From assembly GCF_001412595.2 (NCBI RefSeq), contig NZ_CP012640.2, positions 5,394,001 to 5,458,000 of the forward strand: a stretch of DNA of 64,000 nt. The letters run 5' to 3'. Below the pieces are notes generated by a model that was not told the DNA's origin, made no database searches, and saw only the letters and a list, made by a program, of their open reading frames with translations. How positions within the stretch are numbered: position 1 is the first letter of the stretch; the number at the start of each line of letters is the position of its first letter. This DNA is from Massilia sp. WG5 (GTDB lineage: Bacteria; Pseudomonadota; Gammaproteobacteria; Burkholderiales; Burkholderiaceae_D). This document shows, piece after piece, positions 20,330 to 29,084 of this stretch. Made by a program: the position numbers and the translations under genes.

Positions 20330-21387
20330 ACGTTGCGATGAAGCTGGCGCAGCTGCTGAACCGGTGGCGGCCGGGCAGGGATACGAACGGCGGGGATCCG
20401 GCCGGCGAACCGGACCGGGTCCGCGTCGCCGAGGCGGTCGAACGCATCATCGCGCTCAGCCCGCACCTGCGCATGGCGCGCCGCTACGAAGCCCGGCTGG
20501 CGCCGGCGGTCACGACCACGCTGCGCTACGTGGGCGGCATCGTCGCCGCGATCCCGCCGGCGCGCGAGGCGAGCGCCGCCGCCTGGTCGCTCGACCCCTA
20601 CATCCACGCCTTCTTCGGCAGCGCCGACGAGGTCGCGCCGGTGCTGTCGCGCTCACGCGACCTGCGTACCTTCTTCGAGCAGAACCCGGGGCAGCGCGAA
20701 GCCTGGGCCGTGCTCGGGATGGCGATGCTCGAAAAGCGCGTGCTCGGCACGACGCTGGAAGGGGAGACCATGCGCCGCGAGGAGATCCAGGAAACGATCG
20801 GCTTCAGCGACCACCAGGTGCGCATGTGCGGGCGCACCGAACCGGAGCTGCGCGAAGAGATCGTGCGCCGCCTGGTCGTGCAGCTCGGGCTGCAGGGCAT
20901 CGCGCGCTATGCAGCGCAGCAGACCCGGCGCGGCCTGCTCGAGAGCGAACGGGCGCTGCTGCATACGCGCCTGCAGCTGCTGGAGCGCAAGGGCATCGGG
21001 ATGGGCGCGATAATCGGCGGCGACGCGCAGGCGGCCGGCACCGAGGAACTGGCGCGGCTGCAGGAAGCGATCAACGAGAACGAGAGCGCGATCGAGCGGC
21101 TGGGGCTGCGTTCGGAGGCGCTGGACCGCGAGCTGGCCGAGGTGTGCGCGGTGCTGGCCGATCCGGCCGCCCACCTGTTCGTGCATACCCGCCGCTGCGT
21201 GCTGAACAGGATGAACGTGGTGCAGCCGCCGGACAGCCGGGCGGCCGGCGACGAGGTGGTGTTCGAGGTGGCCCGGGTCCCGACCGTGCCGCCGGAGGCG
21301 CGCGCCTTCACGCTGGTGCGATTCGCGCGCGCCGACCTGTGCTCGGCCACCGCCCTGCTGGACGATGCGGCGCGCTTGTTGGGTTAG
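20326..21387 (+). CDS. Unknown 353-residue protein of the energy operon
   Basis: I do not recognise this family. The protein is mostly helical, without signal peptide or clear membrane segment. Residues about 35-190 have regularly spaced helices (RVAEAVERIIALSPHLRMA, then SLDPYIHAFFGSADEV). Residues about 200-285 look like a coiled-coil hairpin (LLESERALLHTRLQLLERK, then LARLQEAINENESAIERL). The end is a beta-rich segment (EVVFEVARVPTVPPEARAFTLVRFARADL). It lies directly upstream of the orphan atpG with a 9-base gap and overlaps the RRM-like gene, so a function tied to either RNA or the F1 stalk is possible but not shown. Confidence 0.7.
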   Translation: MNVAMKLAQLLNRWRPGRDTNGGDPAGEPDRVRVAEAVERIIALSPHLRMARRYEARLAPAVTTTLRYVGGIVAAIPPAREASAAAWSLDPYIHAFFGSADEVAPVLSRSRDLRTFFEQNPGQREAWAVLGMAMLEKRVLGTTLEGETMRREEIQETIGFSDHQVRMCGRTEPELREEIVRRLVVQLGLQGIARYAAQQTRRGLLESERALLHTRLQLLERKGIGMGAIIGGDAQAAGTEELARLQEAINENESAIERLGLRSEALDRELAEVCAVLADPAAHLFVHTRRCVLNRMNVVQPPDSRAAGDEVVFEVARVPTVPPEARAFTLVRFARADLCSATALLDDAARLLG

Positions 21388-21396
21388 GAGGACATC

Positions 21397-22263
21397 ATGG
21401 CCGGCTTCAAGGAAATTCGTACCAAGATCAAAAGCGTCGAGAGCACGCGCAAGATCACCAAGGCGATGGAAATGGTGGCGGTATCGAAGATGCGCAAGGC
21501 GCAGGACAGGATGCGCGCCTCGCGCCCCTACGCCGAGCGGGTGCGCAATATCGCGGGCCACCTGGCGGAAGCCAACCCGGACTACACCCACCCCTTCCTG
21601 GTCCGGCATGAAGCCCTGCGGCGCGCGGGCCTGATCGTGGTCACTACCGACAAGGGCCTGTGCGGCGGCATGAACGTCAACGTGCTGCGCCTGGTGACCA
21701 ACCGCATGCGCCAGTACGCGGACCAGCGCGTCGCGGTGGACGTGGTGGCGGTGGGCGGCAAGGGCTTCGGCTTCCTCAACCGCTTCGGCGCGCACGTCGT
21801 CTCGCAGGTGGTGCAGCTGGGCGACGTGCCGCACCTGGAGCGCCTGATCGGGCCGGTCAAGGTACTGACCGACGCCTACCAGCAGGGCGAGCTCGACGAG
21901 ATCAGGATGTGCTATACCCGCTTCGTCAACACCATGGCCCAGGAGCCGGCGGAGGAAGTCCTGATCCCGATGGGGAGCGAAGCGCTGCGCCCGGACAGTG
22001 CGCTGCGCCTGGACTACATCACCGAACCGGACGCCCAGACCGTCATCGACGAGCTGGTCGGGCACTATGTCGAGGCGCTGATCTACCGCGCCGTGGCCGA
22101 GAACATGGCCTCCGAACAGGCGGCGCGGCGGATGGCCATGAAGGCCGCCACCGACAATGCCGGCAATGTGATCGGCGAGCTGACGCTCAAGTACAACAAG
22201 TCGCGCCAGGCCTCGATCACGCAGGAGATCACCGAGATCGTCTCCGGCGCGGCCGCCGTTTGA
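21397..22263 (+). CDS. atpG: F1 ATP synthase gamma subunit, orphan copy
   Basis: 288 residues, full length, with a strong AGGAGGACATC ribosome site. The N-terminal rotor helix ([32 protein letters not shown]) and the C-terminal helix ([19 protein letters not shown], ending EIVSGAAAV) are intact, as is the conserved [10 protein letters not shown]. It should form the central shaft of F1. No alpha, beta, delta, a, b or c subunit gene lies in this window, so the main atp operon must be elsewhere and this is probably a second copy. Product and integrity are clear; its role as an alternative rotor is inference. Confidence 0.95.
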   Translation: MAGFKEIRTKIKSVESTRKITKAMEMVAVSKMRKAQDRMRASRPYAERVRNIAGHLAEANPDYTHPFLVRHEALRRAGLIVVTTDKGLCGGMNVNVLRLVTNRMRQYADQRVAVDVVAVGGKGFGFLNRFGAHVVSQVVQLGDVPHLERLIGPVKVLTDAYQQGELDEIRMCYTRFVNTMAQEPAEEVLIPMGSEALRPDSALRLDYITEPDAQTVIDELVGHYVEALIYRAVAENMASEQAARRMAMKAATDNAGNVIGELTLKYNKSRQASITQEITEIVSGAAAV

Positions 22264-22279
22264 ACATCGCGAGGATGAA

Positions 22280-22708
22280 ATGGCAGACGTGAAGACATTG
22301 AAGGTCGAGGTGGTCTCGCCCGAGGAAGAGATCTTTTCGGGCCTGGCCGAGTTCGTGGCGCTGCCGGGCGAGGTCGGCGAGCTCGGGATCTTTCCGCAGC
22401 ATACGCCGCTGCTGACGCGGATCCGGCCCGGCGCGGTGCGCATCAAGCTGGCCGGGCGCAACGAGGAAGAACTGGTGTTCGTCGCCGGCGGCATCGTCGA
22501 CGTGCACCCGGATGCGGTGACCGTGCTGGCCGATACCGCGATCCGTGGCCGCGACCTGGACGAGGCCAGGGCCATCGACGCCAGGAAGCGTGCCCAGGAA
22601 GCGCTGGCCAACAGCACCGCCCAGTTCGACCATGCCAAGGCCCAGGCCGAGCTGGCGGTGGCGATCGCGCAGTTGCAGGCCATCACCCGCCTGCGCGAAC
22701 GGAAGTAG
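22280..22708 (+). CDS. atpC: F1 ATP synthase epsilon subunit, orphan copy
   Basis: 142 residues, 16 bases after atpG, exactly where beta (atpD) would sit in a normal atp operon. The N-terminal beta-sandwich ([39 protein letters not shown]) and the C-terminal two-helix domain ([35 protein letters not shown]) are both complete. The C-terminal helices of bacterial epsilon can insert into F1 and block ATP hydrolysis, so this copy keeps the inhibitory part. With atpG it would supply a complete gamma-epsilon stalk. Confidence 0.94.
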   Translation: MADVKTLKVEVVSPEEEIFSGLAEFVALPGEVGELGIFPQHTPLLTRIRPGAVRIKLAGRNEEELVFVAGGIVDVHPDAVTVLADTAIRGRDLDEARAIDARKRAQEALANSTAQFDHAKAQAELAVAIAQLQAITRLRERK

Positions 22709-22745
22709 GGTGCGCCACTTTACGTTCATCCAGGGGAGGTACGAA

Positions 22746-23108
22746 ATGATCACCGTCGTCGGCATCTTCGACAAGTTCGGGCCGGCGCAGAGCGCCAAGA
22801 ATGAATTGCTGGTCGCCGGTTTCTCGTGGCGGCAGGTGCAGCTCAATCCCGACCACGAGCTTGCGCCCAGGACGCATGCGCCGAACCCGCAGCCGGGCGA
22901 CCAGTCGGTCCAGACCACCATGGGCAACCTGGTGCGCGGCCTGTTCGGGGTCGGCGTCCGCAGCGCGCACGGCGACCTGTTCGGCGCGCCGGTGCGGCAT
23001 GGCGACTATGCGCTGATGGTCGACAGCGACAGCGAGCAGCAGCGCGTCCAGGCGGAGGACATCATGCGGCGCCATCAGCCGGTCGAGCTGAACCGCCACG
23101 AGACCTGA
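22746..23108 (+). CDS. Small stress-type protein of unknown function
   Basis: 120 residues with a good GGGGAGG site 7 bases before the ATG. The N-terminal part (ITVVGIFDKFGPAQSAKNELLVAGF) resembles the first beta-alpha unit of general-stress proteins that sense or bind something through a ferredoxin-like fold. A Gly-rich stretch (MGNLVRGLFGVGVRS) follows and then a second strand and helix (DYALMVDSDSEQQRVQAEDIMRR). It is the last gene of the operon, 37 bases after atpC. The resemblance is weak and no enzymatic motif is visible. Confidence 0.55.
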   Translation: MITVVGIFDKFGPAQSAKNELLVAGFSWRQVQLNPDHELAPRTHAPNPQPGDQSVQTTMGNLVRGLFGVGVRSAHGDLFGAPVRHGDYALMVDSDSEQQRVQAEDIMRRHQPVELNRHET

Positions 23109-23234
23109 GCGCGAGGTACGACCAAAGGCCAATTCCTGCACTGCTCCGTTTGGATTTAACTTGGTGTCAACTTCGGCTGCGCATATGTGGACTCCGTTCG
23201 TGCGGCCCAACACCGATGAGAGAGGGGTGCCCCC

Positions 23235-24422
23235 ATGAATCGTCCGTTTCTGCCGCTCGCGCTTGGCGCCTCGATGACCTGCCTGAGCGCCGGACTGGCC
23301 GGCTGCTCGCGCGAAGTCCAGGCGCCGCCCGCCCAGCCCCTGCAGGTCACGGCGGTCAGCATGACGCCGCACGACACGCCGGTGTCCTTCGAATTCGTGG
23401 CCCAGACCCAGAGTTCGCGCGAGGTCGAGATCCGGGCGCGGGTCGACGGCTTCCTCGACAAGCGGCTCTACACCGAAGGCACGATGGTGCGCGCCGGACA
23501 GCCGCTGTTCCAGATGGACCCGAAACCCTTCGAGGCGGCGCTGCAGTCGGCACAGGGCCAGCTGGAACAGCAGCGCGCCCGGCTCGAGGTGGCGGAAGCG
23601 AACCTGCGCCGGGTGCGCCCGCTGGCGGCCCGGAATGCCGTCAGCAAGAAAGAGCTGGACGACGCGATCGGCATGGAACGCTCGTCGCGCGCGGCGGTGC
23701 TGGCCGCCGAAGGGCAGGTGCGCACCGCGCGCCTGAATCTCGGCTATACGACGATCGCCTCGCCGCTGCTGGGGCTGACGAGCTTCGCCAAGAAGCAGGA
23801 AGGCAGTTACCTGACGGTCGGCGAGCAGGGCCTGCTGACCACCGTGTCCCAGGTCGATCCGATCTGGGTCAACTTCAGTATCTCGGAAAACGAGCTGCTC
23901 AGCTACCGCGACCAGATCGCCAAGGGCCGCCTGAAGTTTCCGCAGAATCAGAATTTCGAGGTCGAAGTCGTCCCGGCCGACGGCACGGTATTTCCGAAGC
24001 GCGGCCACATCAACTTCGCCGCACCGTCCTTCGACGCCGGCACCGGCACCTTCCTGGTGCGCACCGAACTGCCGAACCCGGAAGGCAAGCTGCGCCCGGG
24101 CCAGTTCGTGCGCGCCCGGGTATTCGGCGCGACCCGGCCGGCGGCCATGCAACTGCCGCAGCGCGCGGTGCAGCAGGGCTCGAAGGGACATTACGTCTGG
24201 GTGATCGGGAATGACGGCAAGGCCAGGCAGCGCGTCGTCGAGGTGGGCGACTGGATCGGCGACGACTGGTTCATCAGCGACGGCCTGAAGCCGGGCGAGC
24301 GCGTGGTGGTCGACGGCGCCGGCCGGGTCACGCCCACCGCGCCGCTGCGGGTCGCCGCGCTGACGCCGCAGCCGGCGCTGGCGCAGGCCGGCACGGCCGC
24401 GCGGGCGGAGGCGCGGCCATGA
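23235..24422 (+). CDS. RND efflux periplasmic adaptor lipoprotein
   Basis: 395 residues. The N-terminus is a lipoprotein signal (LSAGLAGCSREV, lipobox before the Cys), then the membrane-fusion protein arrangement: barrel-sandwich start (EIRARVDGFLDKRLYTEGTMVRAGQPLFQMD, written here in parts), an alpha hairpin (about 100-150), a lipoyl half and a beta-barrel/membrane-proximal end (GLKPGERVVVDGAGRV). It connects the inner-membrane pump to the outer-membrane channel. It overlaps the pump gene by 4 bases. The 126 bases upstream hold a TTGGTGTCAA dyad-like sequence but no regulator gene is adjacent. Confidence 0.92.
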   Translation: MNRPFLPLALGASMTCLSAGLAGCSREVQAPPAQPLQVTAVSMTPHDTPVSFEFVAQTQSSREVEIRARVDGFLDKRLYTEGTMVRAGQPLFQMDPKPFEAALQSAQGQLEQQRARLEVAEANLRRVRPLAARNAVSKKELDDAIGMERSSRAAVLAAEGQVRTARLNLGYTTIASPLLGLTSFAKKQEGSYLTVGEQGLLTTVSQVDPIWVNFSISENELLSYRDQIAKGRLKFPQNQNFEVEVVPADGTVFPKRGHINFAAPSFDAGTGTFLVRTELPNPEGKLRPGQFVRARVFGATRPAAMQLPQRAVQQGSKGHYVWVIGNDGKARQRVVEVGDWIGDDWFISDGLKPGERVVVDGAGRVTPTAPLRVAALTPQPALAQAGTAARAEARP

Positions 24423-27400
24423 ATATTTCGCGCTTCTGCATCGACCATCCGATCTTTGCCTCGGTGATCTCGATCGTCATCACGCTGGCCGGCGCGGTGG
24501 CGATGTTCAAGTCGCCGGTCGCGCAGTACCCCGACATTACACCGCCGCAGATCACGGTCAGCGCCACCTATCCGGGCGCCGACGCCAACGTGGTGGCCAA
24601 CAACGTGGCCGCGCCGATCGAGCAGCAGGTCAACGGTGCCGACAACATGATCTACATGAACTCGTCGAGTTCGTCGACCGGCAACATGACCCTGAACGTG
24701 TTCTTCGAGATCGGCACCGATCCGCAGCTGGCGCAGGTCGACGTGCAGAACCGCGTCAACCTGGCGCTGCCGCAACTGCCGTCGGCGGTCACGGCCCAGG
24801 GCGTGCAGGTGCAGAAGAAGTCCTCGGCCTTCATGATGGTGATCGCGGTGTATTCGCCGAGCGAGCGCTACGACCCGGTGTATGTGGCCAACTACACCAA
24901 TATCTACATCCTGGACGCGCTCAAGCGCATCCCCGGCGCCAACCAGACCAGCATCTTCGGCACGCCCGACTACGCCATGCGGATCTGGCTCAAGCCCGAC
25001 CGCATGGCGCAGCTGGGCGTGACCGCCAGCGAGGTCCAGCAGGCGGTGGCGGCGCAGAACCAGCAGTACGCGGTCGGGCGCCTCGGGCAGTCGCCGACCG
25101 GCAAGGCGGTCGAGCAGTCCTTCCCGGTCACCACCGCCGGCCGCATGACCGAGGCGTCCGAGTTCGACAACATCATCATCCGCGCGGCCAGCGGCGGCGC
25201 CGCCATCGTGCGCCTGAAGGATATCGGCCGCGCCGAGCTGGGGCAGAAGGACTACTCGATCCGCGGCACCTACCAGGGCCGGCCGGCGACCATGCTGGCG
25301 GTGTACCAGCAGCCGGGCGCGAATGCGCTGGACGTGTCCAACCAGGTCAAGGCGACGCTGGCGCAGATGCAGAAGGAGTTCCCGGAAGGGATCGAATACA
25401 AGATCGTGATGGACACCACCAACTTCACGCGGGCCTCGATTTCGGACGTGGTGAAGACCTTCTTCGAGGCGGTGGTGCTGGTGGTGCTGGTGGTCTACCT
25501 GTTCCTGCAGAGCCTGCGCGCGACCCTGATCCCGGTGCTGGCGGTGCCGGTGTCGATCGTCGGTACTTTCATCGGCATGCAGGCGCTCGGCTTCTCGATC
25601 AATATGCTGACCCTGTTCGGCATGGTGCTGGCGATCGGCATCGTGGTCGACGACGCCATCGTGGTGATCGAAAACGTCGAACGCAACATGACCGTGCACC
25701 ACCTGCCGCCGAAGGAAGCGGCCAAGCGTGCGATGGACGAGGTGGCCGGTCCCGTGGTCGCGATCGTGCTGGTGCTGTGTGCGGTGTTTGTGCCGGTCGC
25801 CTTTCTCGGCGGGATCACGGGGCAGCTGTACAAGCAGTTCGCGATCACCATCGCGATCTCGGTGGTGATTTCCGGGATCGTCGCGCTCACGCTGTCGCCG
25901 GCGCTGGCGGCGATCCTGCTGAAACCCGTGCATGGCAAGAAGAACCGCTTCTTCCGCTGGTTCGAACGGAGCTTCGAACGGATGACGGCCAGCTACGGGC
26001 GCGCCGTGGCGCTCACGATCAAGCGCGCCGGGATCGCGCTGCTGCTGTTCGCCGGCATGATCGGGCTGTCGGTGTTCATGCTGAACCGGGTGCCGAAGGC
26101 CTTCCTGCCGCCCGAAGACCAGGGCTACCTGCTGGGCGCGGTCATCATGCCCGATGCCGCGAGCCTGGACCGCACGGGCGCGGTCGGCAAGCGCGTCACC
26201 GATTACTTCACCAGGAACCCGGCGGTCGAAGGGGTGGCCGTGATCGACGGCTACAGCCTGCTGGACAACCAGAACAAGAACAATGCGGGCACCTTCTTCG
26301 TCGGCTTCAAGGACTTCGATGAGCGCTACAGCGGCGACAACATCCGCACGCAGAACGCGCGCGCCGTGCTGCAGGACGCCGGCGCGAAGCTGGGCGGCGA
26401 TGCGCGCGGGATGGTCGTGCCGGTCAATCCGCCGTCGATCCCGGGGCTGGGCACGACCGGCGGCCTCGAAGTCTGGATCCAGAGCAAGGGCGACAAGAAC
26501 GTGCAGCAGCTCGGCGCCGCCGTCGGCGAGTACATGGCGAAGCTGAAGAATGCGCCGGAGATCGGACGCGCCACCGCCACCTTCAACGCCAGCAGCCAGC
26601 AGCTGCTGGTCGACGTCGACCGCGACAAGGCCGAGACGCTCGGGGTGCCGGTCGAGGATGTCTACGGCACGCTGCAGACCATGTTCGGCTCGCTCTACAT
26701 TTCGCAGTTCATCAAGTCGAGCCGGCTGTGGCAGGTGATCCTGCAGGCCGAACCGGAGTACCGCCTGCGGCCGGAGGACCTGGAACGGCTGTATGTGCGC
26801 AGCCGCGACAAGGCGATGGTGCCGCTGTCGGCCGTTGTCACCAGCAAGTACGTGACCGGGCCAGACCTGATGACGCGCTTTAACAACTTCCCGGCGGTGA
26901 AGGTGACGGCGACGACGGCGCCCGGCTACAGCTCCGGCCAGGCGATCGCGGCCCTGCAACGGGTCGGCGCCGAGGTCCTCCCTTCCGACTTCGGCCTGGC
27001 CTGGAGCGGCGAAGCCTTCGAGGAGCAGAAGGCCGGCGCCGCGTCGGCATCGGTGTTCGTGTTCGGCCTGGTGATGGTGTTCCTGATCCTGGCGGCGCAA
27101 TACGAGAAGTGGTCGCTGCCTTTCGGCGTGCTGCTGGCGGTGCCCTTCGCCCTGTTCGGCGCGCTGCTGGCGGTGACGATGCGCAAGCTGTCGAACGATA
27201 TCTATTTCCAGATCGGCCTGACCATGCTGGTGGCGCTGGCGGCGAAGAATGCGATCCTGATCTTCGAATTCGCGGTGCTCAACCGCGAGCAGGGCGCATC
27301 CTTCCGCGACGCGGCCCTGACCGCGGCGCGCGAGCGCCTGCGCCCGATCGTCATGACCTCGGTCGCCTTCATCCTCGGCTGCGTGCCGCTGGCGTTGGCC

Positions 27401-27646
27401 AAGGGCGCATCGGCCAACAGCCGGATCTCGATCGGCACCGGGGTGATCGGCGGGATGCTGGCGGCCACCGTCATCGCCGTGTTCTGGATTCCGATGTTCT
27501 ACTACGTGATCGAAACGCTGGCCGAGCGCATGGGACGCCGCAAGGCGAAGGCGGCGCCGCCGCCGGAAGTGGCCGGCCCGCAGCTGCCGGGCGGCGGAGC
27601 CGGCGCCGGCCACGTGCCGCATGCGCCGCGCCCGCCGGGAGAATAA
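24419..27646 (+). CDS. RND multidrug efflux pump, inner-membrane subunit (HAE-1 type)
   Basis: 1075 residues, the usual length for AcrB/MexB/MexF proteins. It has twelve predicted membrane helices, the first right at the start (HPIFASVISIVITLAGAVA). The proton-relay aspartates are seen in GIVVDDAIVVIENVERN of TM4, and the periplasmic porter and docking domains lie between TM1-2 and TM7-8. It exports hydrophobic compounds using the proton gradient. The C-terminal tail is Pro/Gly-rich. It sits between the adaptor and the outer-membrane factor, so the tripartite system is complete. Confidence 0.95.
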   Translation: MNISRFCIDHPIFASVISIVITLAGAVAMFKSPVAQYPDITPPQITVSATYPGADANVVANNVAAPIEQQVNGADNMIYMNSSSSSTGNMTLNVFFEIGTDPQLAQVDVQNRVNLALPQLPSAVTAQGVQVQKKSSAFMMVIAVYSPSERYDPVYVANYTNIYILDALKRIPGANQTSIFGTPDYAMRIWLKPDRMAQLGVTASEVQQAVAAQNQQYAVGRLGQSPTGKAVEQSFPVTTAGRMTEASEFDNIIIRAASGGAAIVRLKDIGRAELGQKDYSIRGTYQGRPATMLAVYQQPGANALDVSNQVKATLAQMQKEFPEGIEYKIVMDTTNFTRASISDVVKTFFEAVVLVVLVVYLFLQSLRATLIPVLAVPVSIVGTFIGMQALGFSINMLTLFGMVLAIGIVVDDAIVVIENVERNMTVHHLPPKEAAKRAMDEVAGPVVAIVLVLCAVFVPVAFLGGITGQLYKQFAITIAISVVISGIVALTLSPALAAILLKPVHGKKNRFFRWFERSFERMTASYGRAVALTIKRAGIALLLFAGMIGLSVFMLNRVPKAFLPPEDQGYLLGAVIMPDAASLDRTGAVGKRVTDYFTRNPAVEGVAVIDGYSLLDNQNKNNAGTFFVGFKDFDERYSGDNIRTQNARAVLQDAGAKLGGDARGMVVPVNPPSIPGLGTTGGLEVWIQSKGDKNVQQLGAAVGEYMAKLKNAPEIGRATATFNASSQQLLVDVDRDKAETLGVPVEDVYGTLQTMFGSLYISQFIKSSRLWQVILQAEPEYRLRPEDLERLYVRSRDKAMVPLSAVVTSKYVTGPDLMTRFNNFPAVKVTATTAPGYSSGQAIAALQRVGAEVLPSDFGLAWSGEAFEEQKAGAASASVFVFGLVMVFLILAAQYEKWSLPFGVLLAVPFALFGALLAVTMRKLSNDIYFQIGLTMLVALAAKNAILIFEFAVLNREQGASFRDAALTAARERLRPIVMTSVAFILGCVPLALAKGASANSRISIGTGVIGGMLAATVIAVFWIPMFYYVIETLAERMGRRKAKAAPPPEVAGPQLPGGGAGAGHVPHAPRPPGE

Positions 27647-27649
27647 AAA

Positions 27650-29071
27650 ATGTCGAATCCGCGAAGATGGCTGCTGCTCGGCGCCGGCCTACTAGCCGGC
27701 TGCGCGGTCGGCCCCGACTACAAGCGCCCCGCGGTCGATGCGCCGCAGGCCTTCCGCTTCCACGACAAGGAGGCGGGCGCGATCGCCAACACCGCCTGGT
27801 GGCGCCAGTTCCAGGATCCGGTCCTGGACCAGCTGATCGCCGAGGCGCTGCGCGAGAACAAGGACGTCAAGATCGCGGCCGCCCGCATCGACCTGTTCCT
27901 CGGCCAGTACGCCAGCACCCGTTCGCTGCTGCTGCCGCAGGTGGGCGCGAACCTGAACGGCAGCCGCGGGCGCGTGCCGGCGGGCACGGCCGGCAGCGTG
28001 ATCGCGCCGGTCCAGGACCAGTACGAAGCCTCGCTGTCGGCCAACTGGGAGCTGGACCTGTTCGGCCGGCGCCGGCGCGAGACCGAGGCCGCGCGCGCCC
28101 AGGTGCTGGCCAGCGAGGAGGGCCGCCGCGCCACCGTGCTGACCCTGGTGTCCTCGGTGGCCTCGTCCTACATCACGCTGCGCGAGCTGGAGCGCGAGCT
28201 GCAGATCGCGAAGGACACGGCCACCAGCCGGGAAAATTCCTTCAAGCTGTTCACGGACAGGTTCGAGGGCGGCACCGTGTCGGAGCTGGAACTGGCCCAG
28301 ACCCAGTCCCTGTACGAGGCCTCGCTGGTCGAGATCCCGCGCCTGGAAGCCCTGATCGGCCAGCAGGAAGACGCCTTGTCGATCCTGCTCGGCCGGAACC
28401 CGGGGCCGATCCGCGCCAGCCACCCGCTGGCGGGGCTGGCGCTGCCGCCGGTGCCGGCCGGCCTCCCGTCCGAACTGCTGGAGCGCCGGCCCGACCTGCG
28501 CCAGGCGGAGCAGCAGCTGGTCGCCGCGAATGCCCTGATCGGGGCGGCGCGCGCCCAGTACTTCCCGACGATTTCGCTGACCGGCCTGCTCGGCTACATC
28601 AGCAAGGATTTCTCCCAGCTGTTCCAGGGCTCCACCAAGGTCTGGTCCTATGGCGTGGCGGCGTCGATGCCGATCTTCACCGGCGGCGGCATCGCCGGCC
28701 AGGTCCAGCAGGCCGAGGCCCAGCAGCAGGAAGCGCTGCTGAACTACCAGAAGGCGATCCAGGTGTCGTTCCAGGAAGTGTCGGATGCGCTGGTGAGCCA
28801 TGCGAAGTCGCGCGACCAGCTGGGCTTCCTGGACCGCGAAGTGCGCACGCTGCGCAACTACCTCGAGCTGGCGCGCCTGCGCTACGACGAGGGCTACACC
28901 AGCTATATCGAGGTGCTCGACGCCGAACGCAGCCTGTTCGCGGCCGAGGTGGCCTACACCCAGACCCAGTCGCAGGTCTACACCTCGCTGGTGAACCTGT
29001 ACAAGGCGATGGGCGGCGGCTGGGTGCTCGAGGCGGAAGGCATGACGGCAGCGCCGGTCGCGGCCCGTTAG
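27650..29071 (+). CDS. Outer-membrane efflux lipoprotein (NodT/OprM type)
   Basis: 473 residues, 3 bases after the pump gene. Lipobox LLAGCAVGPDY, then the family sequence AWWRQFQDPVLDQLI. Two tandem repeats of helices and strands (about 60-260 and 270-460) build the TolC-like channel; LLERRPDLRQAEQQL and RYDEGYTSYIEVLDAERSL are signatures of the second repeat. It is the exit duct for the RND pump. The last residues (AAPVAAR) are poorly conserved. Confidence 0.94.
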   Translation: MSNPRRWLLLGAGLLAGCAVGPDYKRPAVDAPQAFRFHDKEAGAIANTAWWRQFQDPVLDQLIAEALRENKDVKIAAARIDLFLGQYASTRSLLLPQVGANLNGSRGRVPAGTAGSVIAPVQDQYEASLSANWELDLFGRRRRETEAARAQVLASEEGRRATVLTLVSSVASSYITLRELERELQIAKDTATSRENSFKLFTDRFEGGTVSELELAQTQSLYEASLVEIPRLEALIGQQEDALSILLGRNPGPIRASHPLAGLALPPVPAGLPSELLERRPDLRQAEQQLVAANALIGAARAQYFPTISLTGLLGYISKDFSQLFQGSTKVWSYGVAASMPIFTGGGIAGQVQQAEAQQQEALLNYQKAIQVSFQEVSDALVSHAKSRDQLGFLDREVRTLRNYLELARLRYDEGYTSYIEVLDAERSLFAAEVAYTQTQSQVYTSLVNLYKAMGGGWVLEAEGMTAAPVAAR

Positions 29072-29084
29072 CGGGGAAAAGCAC

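Noticed and set aside
21397..22708. Orphan gamma-epsilon pair as remnant of a Na+-type N-ATPase operon
   Set aside because: N-ATPase operons carry beta, epsilon, Q/R, Fo, alpha and gamma together and in another order; here only gamma and epsilon exist, intact and embedded in a metabolic operon.
24191..27622. 1143-codon frame antisense to the RND pump
   Set aside because: His/Arg/Gln-rich shadow of a well-defined RND gene.
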